In this document: one piece after another, positions 41,181-53,740 of the stretch
How positions within the stretch are numbered: position 1 is the first letter of the stretch
How the letters are laid out: every line of letters starts with the position of its first letter
Assembly (NCBI GenBank): GCA_047967505.1
Contig: CM106538.1
Length of the DNA: 64,000 nucleotides
DNA from: Dipteris shenzhenensis
Lineage: Eukaryota; Polypodiophyta; Polypodiopsida; Gleicheniales
Strand: one strand, 5' to 3'
Translations under genes and position numbers: made by a program
The notes under the pieces: generated by a model
Told to the model about the DNA's origin: nothing
The model's database searches: none
What the model saw: only the letters and a program-made list of their open reading frames with translations

Positions 41181-44140
41181 AATTTAACCATAGCTTCCGC
41201 TCTTCCGCTTTCTCTCAGGCTCTTCCCCTTCCATCGCTCTCCCCCCTTCTCTCAAGATGTCTACCCAGTTGACAGCCACATCTACCTCCCTCCTCTCTAT
41301 ATGCTCGCTCGGGGGGCAACCACGAACCTTCTAGACATGGAACTTTTTGGAATTGAATGCCATTAAGTCTTGCCACCTCCCTTCTATTAAAATTTGTCTT
41401 AAGTGAATGGGCTCTCACCTTACATTAACCACCGCTCTTTTTGCCTTAGATTAATCGCTCTCATGCGTCTAGCTACAAATTCTAAGCCCTATTTTTCCAA
41501 TAGAGGGGGCATCTAATTTAAGCGTCGTTTGTTGAGTTGTAGAGAACATGAAAGATCTATGCTATGGCTTAGATCTGTTTGAATTGAATTGCTGCATGGC
41601 GAGCTCCGTGCATGCAATCCTCTATTTACTACTCGCGATCACTCGCCTGCACCAGCCCATTCCGCCGCGGCCTTTTTGCCATTTGGGCTTCTCAGAACCG
41701 CACCATTCACCACGGAATATGCACTTCTTTCCACGATTGCAACATCCTTTGCGCTGGCCTGTCGAATGGCTGGTGTAAATCTGCCCACATGTGACGAGAA
41801 ATGCGCACCGATGGTGAGGTGAATCTCAATCAGGCTCGCGACCTCTGCAGCGAGGTAGCTTATAGGACACTGGAGACAAGGAGAATGGCGTAATCAGTGA
41901 GGATAGGAAAGGAGAAGAGACGGTGTAGTGCTCGATCGTCTACAGGCGAGAGTAAAATCAGCCCAGGGAGAGATGGAGTGATGTGATCGTCGTCAAATCA
42001 GTCTCGCGAGAGATGAGACGATGAGGTGACTGAGATGGGTCGATACTTGATGCAAGTAGCCTCAGGAGAGATGGGATGGGCCATGGCGTCGAGAATCTGT
42101 AAGTTGACGTGACAGCTTGTGATGAGCGGGTTGGGTCACTTGCGTGAGAAGAACCTCAGAAGGAGAACAGTAAATGAGGTTCAAAGATTGGAGTAAGATC
42201 TTCGTCCCAGTGCTCTGTACGAACGATAAATCCTCAGTCAATTTCTTCAAGCTATGAAGCTACGAATGCGTAACGAATCGCTCGCCTACGACCTTGGCAA
42301 ATGCTTGGAGAATCAAATGCTGAATCCACTGCCCTTTTGAGGCCTCTAATACAGTTTTGGGCGAGTAAATTTATTCCTGAGCTCAGCAATCATCAGCGAT
42401 GGAGCTGCGAAGAGCGACACTGGCGTACATATGGAGGAAGAATAGATTCAAATGCAGCTTTCAGGGCAGATAATGAGGGAAGAGTGCCTTGGAGTGGAAC
42501 CTTTGGTGTCGGGACCGCCTTTGCCCGCACCTTTCTTATCAATTGCCGCGATGCTCTGCTGGAAGAGGCAGCTTCGAGCCATCGAAACCTTCGCAGTGGA
42601 CGTCGCGATCCTCTAGTCTTGCAAGTTGCAGCTGCATGATTGATAAGTCGTCCAAGAATCGACGAAACTTCTAGTCATGGAAAGCTGCGCTTGAGTGCCA
42701 AAGTCTACTTACCCCTCGCGGCTCACGCACCTTGTGGCGCCTGTGCAACCGGGCATTTGTAATCATCTCGTTAACTTCCCCGTCAAGTGTCCCTTCGCCG
42801 GAAAAGGGAGCATGCGTGGCACAGAAATCTCTGCTGTAGGCCCCTTTATTGCAATCGTGCAGCGGCGGGCCTTTCAAGATGCGGTGCAAACACGCATAGA
42901 TAAAGAGATGTTGAAGACGATGGGTTGAAGATCAGAAGGAGGCGATTTATTTGGGGACGGCACTTGAAAAGATCAGGGGCGCGGGAAGTGCGAGGTATGG
43001 AGGCGAAATTGCTCGAACCATTGGAAATGAAGCATCATCTTTATCATTATCGTCATTGCAAAAGAGCGCTTGCGGATTACCTTGCATAGAAGGATGGCCG
43101 ACGGCTTGATGGCCTCTCGATTGATTGAGCTGTAAGCTCCAGCTATGGTGGTTCCAGCTCTCTCCAAGCGGCAGACAGCATACAGGAGCAAAATCAAGAG
43201 CACATCAGTTTGCGTCTGGCCATGGTAAGCCTCTCAGATCGTTTATGGATGTGGCTGGGAGCAGGTGATATTCAACGAGGTAGCATTTTGCATCTTTATT
43301 GAATGGCTCCTGTGAGCAGCAATCTCCCAAACTTTGATGCAAATGATGTTACTTGGGATAAGATGATCGGTAGCGACGAAGTAACCCACAACAGAGGTTA
43401 TTGCGGATGCACTTTTGCATGAGAATAGCTGGACAAGAAATGTGAGTTCTCCCCTCTGCCCATCTATGATGCTAGCTTGAATCCAAGAAAGTTGAGAGTT
43501 TCTCGTAATGTCCTCCACGTTGCAAGGAATTGCGTCAATCTTAGTGAGGGTGCTCTGTTCCATATATTTTCTCTCTCTTTTAATATCTTTCATCTTTGAA
43601 GCGGTTGGTTGTAATGCGAGAGTTCCCCTTATACAGTTTCCTTTCGGAACAGCAAAGAACGAAGAAGAAAAACAAGGAGGGCGTCTTTCCCGAGACAAAA
43701 AATCATGGACCGTGGGAGCTCCCTTATGTTCAAAAGAGAGATGCCTGCTGTGGTCCTGGCTGCTGCCTCATGCATCTTGGACGATCGTATCCTCATACTT
43801 TCGTGGTTTGCATGATACGGGAGCTATGGAGGTACCTCCGGCCTTCCCCTTTTGGACTGAAGGGAGCTCCCCAGGCAACAAGGCCAAATGGTCGCTTGAC
43901 TTTTCCCTTGTTTCCCTTAAAATTTCGAGGTGCAAGGAGGAAGGTAAGCAGCTTTAACGCAACTTGCAAGCTGTATGTGATTTGCGGTACATATAAATTG
44001 TGTTTTTCTTTGTTTCTAGAAATTTTCAAGCAAGAAAGCAGAGCCACTTTAGCACGAGTAGCTCAATAGATGGCATTGGTCGTAGGATACAAGAGAGAGT
44101 AGGCTGTATCTTTCTGAGTTGTCCTCGTTTCTCTGGACGT
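41181..44140. other. GC-richer, apparently single-copy stretch, no named gene
   Basis: This block differs from its surroundings: higher GC, many CG dinucleotides, and no LTR, RT or tandem motif except short imperfect repeats near 41940-42075 (agagatgNgNNgatg words). Open frames of 70-157 codons exist on both strands (for example 42301-42639 +, 43508-43957 +, 43243-43698 -), but overlap each other and match no family I know. It could be a gene's first exons and promoter, a non-coding RNA locus, or a decayed gene. I see no splice-consistent conserved protein. Confidence 0.35.
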
Positions 44141-44244
44141 ATTCTGGCAGGGAGACTAATTTTCTGATTATATTTTTTGTTTCTAGTATTATATTCTGGC
44201 AGGGAGACTAATTTTCTGATTATATTTTTTGTTTCTAATAACAG
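44141..44244. repeat. 52-bp tandem duplication, nearly exact
   Basis: attctggcagggagactaat begins copies at 44141 and 44193. The copies match except at the last few bases (tagtattat against taataacag). The near identity indicates a recent duplication. Confidence 0.93.
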
Positions 44245-45959
44245 CTTCTCTCTTTCTTTTACCCATTGCTGAGACGGACCAAATTGATTATGGTCTCGTG
44301 TAGTGCTTTCCAGTTTGAAAGTAAGACGAATGGTGTTCTCTCTCTCTCTCTCTTAAGACACCTTGTTTCCTACCATCAATGCCATCTTCTTTTGTTGTGT
44401 TCAGTATTACCAAAAATGTGTGTGTCAGTGCATGTGCAGGTGTGCGTTCGTCCCTGATTGCTTGTTTCTAGTATTGTATCTCTCTGTATCCCACGACCAA
44501 TGCACTTATTTTTTTGTGAAAAGCCATACAAGCTTTGATCATCTGGTGATAAGATCATTTACTTTGTTTGATTTTTACTTTATGAATTTATTTTCTTCTT
44601 GTATTCCAGAAGCAATGTCATCTTCTTTTCTTCTATTAAGCACCACAAAGACTGATGGAAAGCAGCTATAAAGTGTTTTTCAGTGCTCATTCTAAGATGA
44701 GCGTTGTATTCTGTGTGCGCACAAATGTATGTATACGTAGTCAATTCTGAACTGTTGTTTTTTCAGAATTGATCATTTTTTCCTTTGTTTTCTTCTGTTA
44801 CAAATGTTGATATTATAGGAAGTGCAGATTGCCTTATAGCATCCGACCTGTAGTATACCATTTGCGACCCGTTTGGAAGATCTGCACGTGTAAATTGATA
44901 CAGAAATGTCCTGTCAAGTGTACCTTTCTTTTGTAAAGAAATTCTGTATCTTTAACACTGTATTGCTGTTAAAGGACAGGGTGAATTCAGTTTTTGTTTT
45001 GCTTCCTCATGTACACAACTTTCTTATTGGTTTCTGGATTTGATGTCTTCTGCCATGAGAATTTCCAGATGCACTTTAATGTGCTTGCATTATTTATACG
45101 TGTTCCACTATGTATTTCTGTAGTCATTAGGAGGCTAGGATTCATGGAAAGAAGCAGCCTTTCAAGGGGCAAAATGTGATGGTTTGAAGCATCAAAAGGG
45201 GGCATGAATGAGTAGTATGATAGTTCTTGCTCAATGTGCTTGAACCTTTTCTCAAGAAATGTTTTGACAGGTCTAGCCTGTAGAGCCACTAAAGAAGATT
45301 AACTACTTTGAATGAAAGAAAATTAATGCATGCAGCACTTAACAGACATCTGCCAGGCATATGAGCCATCTTCTTTTCCCATAGCTCAGTATTGTTTAAA
45401 ATGACATTTTTCATTATGAATTTGACTTCACTGAACCTTCATTGCAAGCTGTCTCGTGTAGAATATAGCAAAGACTGAGAAATATAAGGGATTGTTGATA
45501 GATTAGACTATAACTGTTTCTTGTATTGCCGGTGGATGCCATTCACCATGGATAAGTTCACATGTTTATGGTAACCTTTGTATAGAAACTAATGATATAT
45601 ATTTCTCATAGAAAATTCATTTCCCTCTTTTTCTTTTGGTTCTATGCATGTCTAGTAGGTTTGTGTCTCATAGCTCATTATCATTCTCATATGGGATTTT
45701 GTATTTCATCTCACTATTGTAGGGAAAGTCATTCAACAGTTTTATGGGATAGCTTGAGTTAAAACTATTAGCTTGAGTGGACGTTTGTCACAATGATGGC
45801 TCTGCATTATTTGAATGAAATTATTTATTATAATGAGGTACCCTTGTAATGAGAACTTGGGAAAGCTGTGTGCAAAAGAGGATGAATAAGAATTAAAAAG
45901 GAGTGATGTTGAGAAAAAAGATAGAAAATATGTGGAAATGAGAGCGAATGTGAGAAAAG
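44245..45959. other. AT-rich sequence without recognisable gene
   Basis: It has the T-rich texture of plant introns or UTRs (ttttcttctgttac, ttctgtatctttaac), but no coding motif. It could be the transcribed continuation of the GC-richer block to its left. Confidence 0.35.
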
Positions 45960-46211
45960 AAGTCACTTAGAAAACTAATGCACTACCATTTTGTAAAGAT
46001 TCATTTTGTAAAGATTCACAAACTCTTCTATACAAGACGTGTGTATAGTGCTTTTATAGTTCATACATGCCCTTGTCTTCATTATGTAGTATTAGAGACT
46101 TGAGTTCTAAGTAGACGTGTATATAGTGGTACTTCTATATGGAGAATACTCCATTCTGATGCAACACATCTATTGTGTAATACTTGCTCTATCATCATAT
46201 GGTATCAGAGC
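45960..46211 (+). mobile_element. LTR end and primer site of a copia-type element
   Basis: A sequence ending atcatca (46197) is followed, after TA, by TGGTATCAGAGC (46200-46211), the initiator-Met primer site. The left LTR border is not certain; a duplicated ttttgtaaagattca lies near 45994. No second LTR was identified. Confidence 0.65.
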
Positions 46212-47524
46212 TTCAAGTTTCTACTAATTTGATATCAGATTTTCTCTCTTCTCTAAGGCTTGGGTATGGCTCAACCAATTAATCATTTTCTTCTAAATTT
46301 GTTTGGCCAATGGTTCTGAGTTATCCTCATTCAAAAGCACCTGGTCATGGAATGCTCAACTTATTTGGAGCAAGATAAGACTTTGAAAGGAAGGTCCAAC
46401 AATCTTCAACGTAAGATAAGACTTTAAAAGGAGGTCCAACAATCTTCCAAGTAAGATTAGACTTTAAAAGGGAGGTCGAGTTTTGGGATTGTAATTTTCA
46501 TATATGTAATATACAAATACAATAGCAGCAATTGAAAACTTTAGAAGATGATGGTGGGTGACATTGCTAGTCTTAATGGAAGCATCGACATAATGACAAA
46601 ATCTTAATGGATGTATTTCTTAATGATAGCAGTCAAAGATAATATACATGCTCAATTGGGTATATAAATAATGTGAAAGCACGGACTTGGGTACATCATA
46701 TGAGGGAGTCATAGCTTACTGGTTCTTTATGTGGCAAAGTGCAGCCCAACTATGTGGAAATTCATTCACAAGACTCCAAATGCTAATGCTAATCTAGTAT
46801 CAAAGTGTCGAAACATTTACCTTATTAAACTTTACGATGGAGTAGTTTGAAACACTATTTTTAAAAAAGTACATTATGAGTCTTGGACTATACAAGATTT
46901 GGAGTCTATTCAAAGGCATCAAATTTATTCTACATGTATGTATATTCAAACACATAGAGCCACTTATAAACCTAAGGATATAACCACGAGACACATTTGG
47001 TATGCTTTCCAAGATATGGAATGCCACATTAGAGGGCTTCCTTTTGTTGGAACATGGCTAAGCAGCAAGATGGGAGTGGAACAACCAAAACAATGCTTGT
47101 TCTTTATTCATGAGAGAAGACCAATATATAGGCACTTCATACATACATGAGAGCCAAGCTCCATTGATTTCTCAATTAGCATCTCTCCCTAGATTCACTC
47201 AATCACAGCCTATTGTCAATTGACTGACCTTGTACCACTAGGTATACCCCATTACATCAATTTGTCCTAACATACATCCCCACAAATTGATGACCTCACC
47301 CCAACAATAGTACATGGGAAGCTTCATGGCTTGTTCACACCTAGTAACACTCGTGACCCCAATCTGTGGTTATGACTCTTGGTTTACAATTGGGAGAATG
47401 CACAATGACTATGCATGGGAAGTTCCCGTAGGTCTGATAAGGAAATAACTCACACATAAGACATACAATCATTTATGGAAGACATCCCGAGGCAGAGAAC
47501 CCTTGGTGACCACACACATTAGGC
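46212..47524 (+). other. Decayed interior of the element at 45960, plus LTR-like sequence
   Basis: MAQPINHFLLNLFGQWF near 46267 has the position and look of a copia gag start, but breaks immediately. A 30-bp phrase (gtaagattagactttaaaagg-like) repeats near 46360-46470. The stretch near 47047-47150 (tgttggaacatggctaag, later ccaatatataggcac) has the texture of another LTR, without proof. Confidence 0.35.
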
Positions 47525-47880
47525 TTAAAAAGCCCAATCTTGGTTTGAAATGAAGTTGGCTTCCTTTTGAGAAGCCACTAGATCTTTCGTTTCTTCTTGT
47601 TGATGATCTTTGACAAACCAAGTCTTAGTCTTTTGTTTGTTCTTTGGCTTGTTGTTGGTGTAGCTCTTCTTCTTGGTAAAGGTGTAGCCCTTTTGATTGT
47701 TTTTCATGAAATAATACGCTCTCTTTTTCAATTGTAGCCAAAATAACTTAATAAGCAAGCTATACTTGAAGCACTTCTCTTGTGCATAAAACACTCTTTA
47801 AAGATATTCCCAAGCTTCATATGAAGTATCAAATCCATCAATGTGATTCATTAGGAGAGAATTGGGGTCTTAAAAGGGCC
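47525..47880 (-). pseudogene. Copia gag fragment
   Basis: The minus-strand frame reads SLLMNHIDGFDTSYEAWEYL, stop, then VFYAQEKCFKYSLLIKLFW and a Lys-rich tail. This follows the copia gag pattern in which a fixed SYEAW-type motif precedes a helix-rich segment. One stop interrupts it. No zinc knuckle follows. Confidence 0.5.
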
Positions 47881-48280
47881 TCATAAGGAATTGATTAAGA
47901 AATGGATTAAGTTAATTACAAGTGAACCACTATGGTAACCCATGGGCTAAGGGCCCCTTAGCATTTACTCAACGAACATGGTTTGAAATTGATCAACCTT
48001 GGCCTTTGGATGGAGATGGGTGGTGGATGAATCAAAGGCCTAGGATGGCTTTGGTGGGATCCAAGTGGCAAGATCTGACAAGGGGAGGACAATGTTTGAC
48101 TTTGTGGAGGCCTCATTAAGAGGAAAAAGGTGCATTTTCATGTGCACCCTTGATCTAGATCCAAGATCGATGGCCAAGATGGAGGCACCTATTTGGAGGG
48201 CTAGGATGAAGGAGCATTTTGGATGGTGGAGATGAAGATCCAAGATCAAGGGCCTAGATTGAAGCACCTGTTTGGATGGC
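47881..48280. other. Spacer leading into a 60-bp tandem repeat
   Basis: From 48140 the words gatctagatccaagatc and ggatggNNNaga anticipate the array that follows. No gene seen. Confidence 0.4.
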
Positions 48281-48470
48281 CTGGATTGATGTGCTATTTT
48301 CTCTCACCTCCTCCCTTGGATCTAACCTGGATCTATGGCCCAGATTGGAGCGCATTTTGCACTCATCCCCTCCCTTGGATTCACACCTTGATCTATGGCC
48401 TAGATTGGAGCACATTTTACTCTCATCTCCTCCCTTGGATCCACCCCTTGATCCATGGACCAAATTGAAG
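48281..48470. repeat. 60-bp tandem repeat, about three units
   Basis: Units start at 48281, 48341, 48401 and partly 48461. Each contains gattggagNNcattttNc and cctcccttggat. In one + frame it gives a 20-residue repeat (DWSAFCTHPLPWIHTLIYG), but there is no start context or family match. I regard it as a minisatellite, not a protein. Confidence 0.88.
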
Positions 48471-49903
48471 GTAAAGCCAAAATTTAATGATTTTTCATTG
48501 CTTCTTTTTTCATATGTTTGAAATAAAACGTAGATAAAATTTTAAGGGTTTACACGTGAGTGTTTTTCCATATGTTTGAAACAAAATCTATATAAATGGT
48601 TTCGGATTGACTTGTGAAATTCACACCATCAAACCCATTACTTTGTTCTTTTGGTTTTGTACTTTTGCAACGACGACTTTGGTTTTTGAGTTAACCTTCC
48701 CTTTGTCATTCAGTTGTCAATTGAACAGTACCACCATTTTTACATGTGTGAAAAGATTGAGCGAACTTGGCTCTTACCTTAATGATCTATGGGATATCAT
48801 AGCTACATGTAAAGAAAAAAAGGCCCTATATTTCCCTGCCTACTCGAAAAAAACACAAAAAAGGAAAAAGAGTTAGACCTAATAGCACTAGCATGTCAAA
48901 ATAATGGACATATTTTATGCTAAGGAAGTGGTCCCCTTACTCTCCATTCTCCATAAATCTTGTCTCTTCATGCAAGCTAAAATTAGAAAAAAAAGAAAGT
49001 TCAAGATAAAATGAATAGAGGAGGAGGGGGAACTAAATGATACTTACCTCTTTTCTTCTTTGACCTTCTCCTATGCTAGTACTTTAATTTTTTTCCCTTC
49101 ACTTATATGCTTCTTTACTCTTCTTATTCTACAAGTCTAATAGTTGGTAATTTTTTAGGTATCTCTCTTGCTGCTAGTGGGGAAAAATAGATACAAGCTC
49201 CCCTAGAAAACCTCCATTCTCTCTTTTGAAGAAACTCTCTCTAAACATCACAAATCTTACAAAAACCCAAGCTTCAATACAAAATCTCCTCGAGTAAGAA
49301 CACTTTCAATCTCCCTTGCTTTGCAATCTTCAAACACCAAATACAAGAGGTTGCTCCTTCCAAAGGCAAGGGTAGGTGAAAAAGAGGAATGTAAGTTTGA
49401 GGGGGAAATGGTTTTGAGATTTGGGATGAGCAAGACAAAGCACTGTAAGGGTAGAGATGAGGTAGGTTATGGAGGCAAAAATGAGTCACATGGTTAATGC
49501 CATTAACTATTTGTTTATTCAAGAAAAAGTCTAAGATTTTGTAAAGGATAACCACTAGAATTCAAATATGGAAGCATTAGTATAATTGTGAAAGAAAAAC
49601 TAGTATGAGATGCTTATATCATGAATAAGCTGATCGTTATACTAATTGAACAAGAGTTTTTTCCCCTTTTGTATGCTCTGTGGTATTTATTTCAAATGTT
49701 ACTTTTGGCATAGTGGTGGATTGTGTGTAGATGGCTAGGTAGACTTGATTCTCATTAGATGAGAAGTTAGTGGATGGAAGCTCAAAGTAGTACATGGGAG
49801 GTCAACCTATCATGTAGGAGTAAGATCCACCACAATTGAGTTGTGAGAGGATGAGGGTGAGGGAGAGAATCTGCATTAGAGTTGTGAAAGTGGTCGACTC
49901 CTC
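48471..49903. other. AT-rich sequence without recognisable gene
   Basis: There are poly-A rich patches near 48810-48870 and 48985. No conserved coding motif in either strand. Confidence 0.35.
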
Positions 49904-50071
49904 TAATATCTAGCTCATTGAGATAAGATTTTACCACATGCCAATGAATGCAATAGAGATTATTAGAGGAGAGAGGTAATGATCCGCTAATATCTAGCAC
50001 ATTGAGGCAAGGTTTTACCACAACTACATGCCAATGAATGCAATAGAGATTATTGGAGGAGAGAGGTGATC
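49904..50071. repeat. 84-bp tandem duplication
   Basis: taatatctagc begins copies at 49904 and 49988. Both carry gccaatgaatgcaatagaga and gaggagagaggt, with a small indel. Confidence 0.88.
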
Positions 50072-50199
50072 ATTTGAAGAGATTAATTACTTCCTTTCTT
50101 TCAATCCAAATCTTGGTGCAACTTGCACATACCACACTTTAATATTTATATTGGTGTGGGGTGCTAGTTATAATTGGCTTCACTTGTGCTAATCATCTT

Positions 50200-50760
50200 G
50201 CCTATATGTGACACTTTGAATGGAGTTGCAAGCGGCCTTTTTGGTTGCACCTTATCCTTCATGTTATCATACAAGAGTACAGTTGTCTTGTTGCATAACT
50301 CAAATTATGTGGGTTTTAGGGTAAATAGATGACCATGTAGCTTTGCATCCCTTAACCCAATGAGGAAGCTCAGCAATAGTTGCTTGTAGCTCATCCTTTT
50401 GTGAGGCTCACAACAAGAACTTAGATGTTTAAATATATTCCCATAATGTCTAATGTTCCTTCTACTTGACCTCATACAATTGGTTGATAGGGCTCCATCT
50501 AGGATTGGTGGGAGCGAGCCCAACTAGGAATGCTTTTCTCAGCATCTCCCAGTTGATTTTCTCTTCTACTCCTAGGTCCCTATACCATTGGTCTACCTTA
50601 CCGTTTATGCTTAGTAGCCCAAATTCATTAACTTAGTATAATTCACCAATGTCCTTGAATTTCTTGCAAATCTGCTCGAACCTTCCAACATGGGATACAC
50701 AGTCTCCCACTCCTAAGAATTTGGTTATAAGCTTCGAGATGGTGATTGGATGGCTCCTTG
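50200..50760 (-). pseudogene. Gypsy gag capsid fragment
   Basis: Minus-strand text reads ISKLITKFLGVGDCVSHVGR, then FEQICKKFKDIGELY, then INGKVDQWYRDLGVEEKINW, EMLRKAFLVGLAP and RWSPINQLYEVK. This is the retrotransposon gag capsid pattern (GxAxxWYxxL ... xxWxxLxxxFxxxF). Several stops break it. It lies downstream, in minus orientation, of the primer site at 52432-52450 and belongs to that element. Confidence 0.78.
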
Positions 50761-52431
50761 ACACACTAGCATCTCTCCCCACAAAAGCTTACTATTGCAT
50801 AGACCCCCTTCTCAATGCTTGCACTAGGATCCTCATAGCCTCCTCTGTCAACACTGTATGTGGTATAGGTAGAGGTGCTTGAGGGGTTGGCATAGTGCCA
50901 TAATTCGATGGCCTTTGGGCTAGATTATAGAAATTTGTAGGTCGAGTAGGTATTGTGTTAACTAGCCCTAGCCTAATAGGACTTGAAGCTAAGATTTGTG
51001 GTAGCCTTGGTCATACTGGCCACACTAGGGTGGGCCACACTAGGGTTGGGCATTGGCCTATAGGATGTTGCCATAGGGAAAGGGGTGCCTTTTGGGGATC
51101 CTACCCAAGTAAAGTACAGATTGGGATGAGGGGATATTGTGTGAGAAAGAGTATTTTTCCCAAATCTATTTGCTCATTTCCATGCCCTTTGGACTCTATG
51201 GCAAAAAACTGAGTACGTAGGGCTCAGAGGTTCTAGTGAAGGATGGTTCACCCTCATAGAATTGAACATGAGGCCTCGTAGGATCTCCAATCAAGGTGGG
51301 CATTAGGTTATTTGAAGCATATTGGCTATAGATGTAGGAGGAGGGTCTTTATACTCCTCTAGCACTCTAGTTTGCTTGGCAAAGGGATTGACCAAATCTA
51401 GATCGGTCAAGTTGAATCACCCCATGAAATTAGAGAATGATTCCCTCAATTACGAGGCTATGGTTGAAGGTGTGGGGGATTGGGGCCTGATCAAGCTGGA
51501 ATTAGGAGTGATGGTGGCCCCAAAATTTGGATCTTCCCCCATTTTGTCATCAAAGCTCATTGCGGCCTTTAAACTGAAGGACTCTATGTATAGGAGACCA
51601 TGTACTGAATAAGAGCTTAAGGTTGAGATCCCAAATGGAACTGAAGCTCTACTAGACCTCAATTGCATGTGTTGCTCACTCAGCCTAGTTGCTCTAGTCA
51701 GAATCAGTCACTGTGTCTCTCTGGCCTTAAAACAATAGTCATTACGTTAGCCTTAAAGCAGTGGCTTCCTGAGTCACTACATTATTAGCTCATTGCATTA
51801 GCCTTAAAGCAACAACTCCTTAACATGATGGTTACTTAGTGTAGCAACTCTTAACACAATGGGTGAAATAATGTGATCGTGGTTGGTAAAGCAACAATGA
51901 CCTCATAGCACAACAACGGGTGCTTAACGTAGTGATTGTATATACTAGTGACTCCTTATCACAACGACCTTGGAGTTTCTGCATTGGCCTAAAATCTATG
52001 GCTTAAATGTTGATGTGACAGTTGTGAGTTCATTTAATTCCATGTATCAATTAGGTGAGGTCTAGCTGTCAAATAATGCGTTAGTCTCATTGCGTTATAA
52101 CACGATGACTCCTACATGCTAGGTGCAGGCCCTACGTTAAACCTAATGCAGTGACACACTATCTGGCTATGTCATTGGCAGTTTATAGTTCTCCTTGTGA
52201 ATTTTTGGCTTTTTGTTCCACAAAAAACCCTTCAAAACAACCTCAAATGCATCAAAATCACTATATGGATAGAAATGATGGCTTTTACTTTTTTTGCTCC
52301 AAACACACACTTTTTCCTCTCAAACCAGTCCTATTCTCCACTAACAACACTCCTAGTTAAGCTAGAAAAAAGCATTGTACAATGGGTGGTTGATTGTAGA
52401 AAGGTTATGCATAGCAAAGGCATACCTCAAA
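50761..52431 (-). other. Leader/5' region of the minus-strand gypsy element, with degenerate tandem repeats
   Basis: Between primer site and gag there is no conserved protein. From about 51720 to 51990 a degenerate repeat is visible: words such as ttagccttaaagca, gactcctt and cacaatg recur every 50-60 bp. A doubled cacactagggtgggc/cacactagggttgggc lies at about 51020-51050. A few plus-strand open frames are unassigned. Confidence 0.45.
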
Positions 52432-52450
52432 CTCCCTGGTAATGGCACCA
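52432..52450 (-). promoter_or_regulatory. Athila-like primer-binding site
   Basis: The minus strand reads TGGTGCCATTACCAGGGAG just inside the LTR end. It resembles the TGGCGCCGTTGCCGGGGA site of plant Athila-type gypsy elements, with C-to-T/G-to-A type changes. Confidence 0.65.
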
Positions 52451-52454
52451 AAAA

Positions 52455-53060
52455 TGTGTAGCCGATGGTGACCCCATGTGTTTTAAGGACCTTGAAAGAA
52501 TGCCATTGGACACTCCACTGCCAAGCAACTCCTTGTGAGAGCTTTGCATGCACGAGCCTAATAGTTGTGTCACTCAAGTGTCTATTGGATTGTGTCAATG
52601 TGATTCCACAATAATGTAGAGGGAAGGGGAAGACAAGTGGGGAATGTAGGAGACGAGAGGGGATGTGGAAGGGAAGGGGAGAGTGAAGGGTGGAAAGTGG
52701 CAATCACAAGGCAACACATAATGGAAAGCAAGAATTCTCACTCACTGATGAATGGAGAGAATGAGAGAGCTTGTATTCCAAAAGTTTGCAAGTACACAAT
52801 GAAGACCAAAGTCACACTTTTAGGATTTTAAACAATCCACCTTTTGAAGGGAGGGATAACCCTTGTACTCTCTTTCACCTCTCTCACTCTCTTCTTGCAA
52901 GCACTTGCGACCATATGGCTCCAAGACGGATAGCATATAAACTCCCACACATCCTCTTTTACTTCTCCACTTTATCATTACAATCACTTGGTGCTGGCAT
53001 GAACTGTTAACCATTGTAGTTAACAAGGACTCTAAGAACAATCTAGCCAAACCAATCGCT
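52455..53060 (-). mobile_element. LTR of the minus-strand gypsy (Athila-like) element
   Basis: Minus-strand order: ccctcccttcaaaaggtgg, gactttggtcttcattgtgt, CT-rich block, gtggaatcacattg, ctctcacaagga, ending near TACACA before the primer site. The same blocks in the same order lie at 19330-19825 on the + strand. The left end of this LTR (about 53060) is approximate. A partner LTR at the far end of the element was not found. Confidence 0.72.
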
Positions 53061-53740
53061 TAGCCATAAAATACATTTCCAATTTCAAAAACATCATAGT
53101 CACAATTTAGGAAAGATGATAACCATATAAAATTTAGGTAGCTTTGTATAAACTACCCTCTTTTCTTGTCAACATTTCGTGTACAAGTGTAAAATTACTT
53201 ACTGTTATAGTGTCAAATCACAAATATTGGGTATTCACTCTACACATACAGGTCTGAAGAATCAAACCTATCCCAAATGAGAAAGGTTGAACAAAGCTGC
53301 AAATATATCACAGTTTACCATGGCACCTACAACCAACCTCGGTGGGTAGTACACAAATTGTTTGACAAGTAATGTGTGATTAAGAAATTTAGAATTCAGC
53401 ATTGTACAAAGAAACCAACTTGCAAACTATTCATCAATTCAGAATCTTAAGATGTGCTACAAAATATAGAAAAGAAAAATTAAAATCTAGCTCTTTGAGA
53501 ATATACGAGCTGCATATATTCATGGATAAATAAAATTTGAAAAGAAAGTACATATATACATATCTCTTGCCACATAGGTAGTAACATCATGTTCTCATGG
53601 AGACTTTCCAAGACCAAAAATGGGAGAACTCCATGAATGCTGAGTCCAATGAATTAACCTAATGGAAATGACATGATACTCCCAAACAATGAAGCCCTCT
53701 TGACTTGAAGTGGCTTTCTGCTACCAAAGGGGAACTTGAA
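53061..53740. other. AT-rich spacer
   Basis: No coding or structural signal seen. Confidence 0.35.

Noticed and set aside
42301-42639. 112-codon frame as a gene in the GC-richer island
   Set aside because: No homology recognised, it overlaps other frames of similar size, and no splice or promoter support is visible. Kept only as part of the island finding.
48223-48521. Repeat protein encoded by the 60-bp minisatellite
   Set aside because: Open on both strands because the period is a multiple of three; no start context or family.
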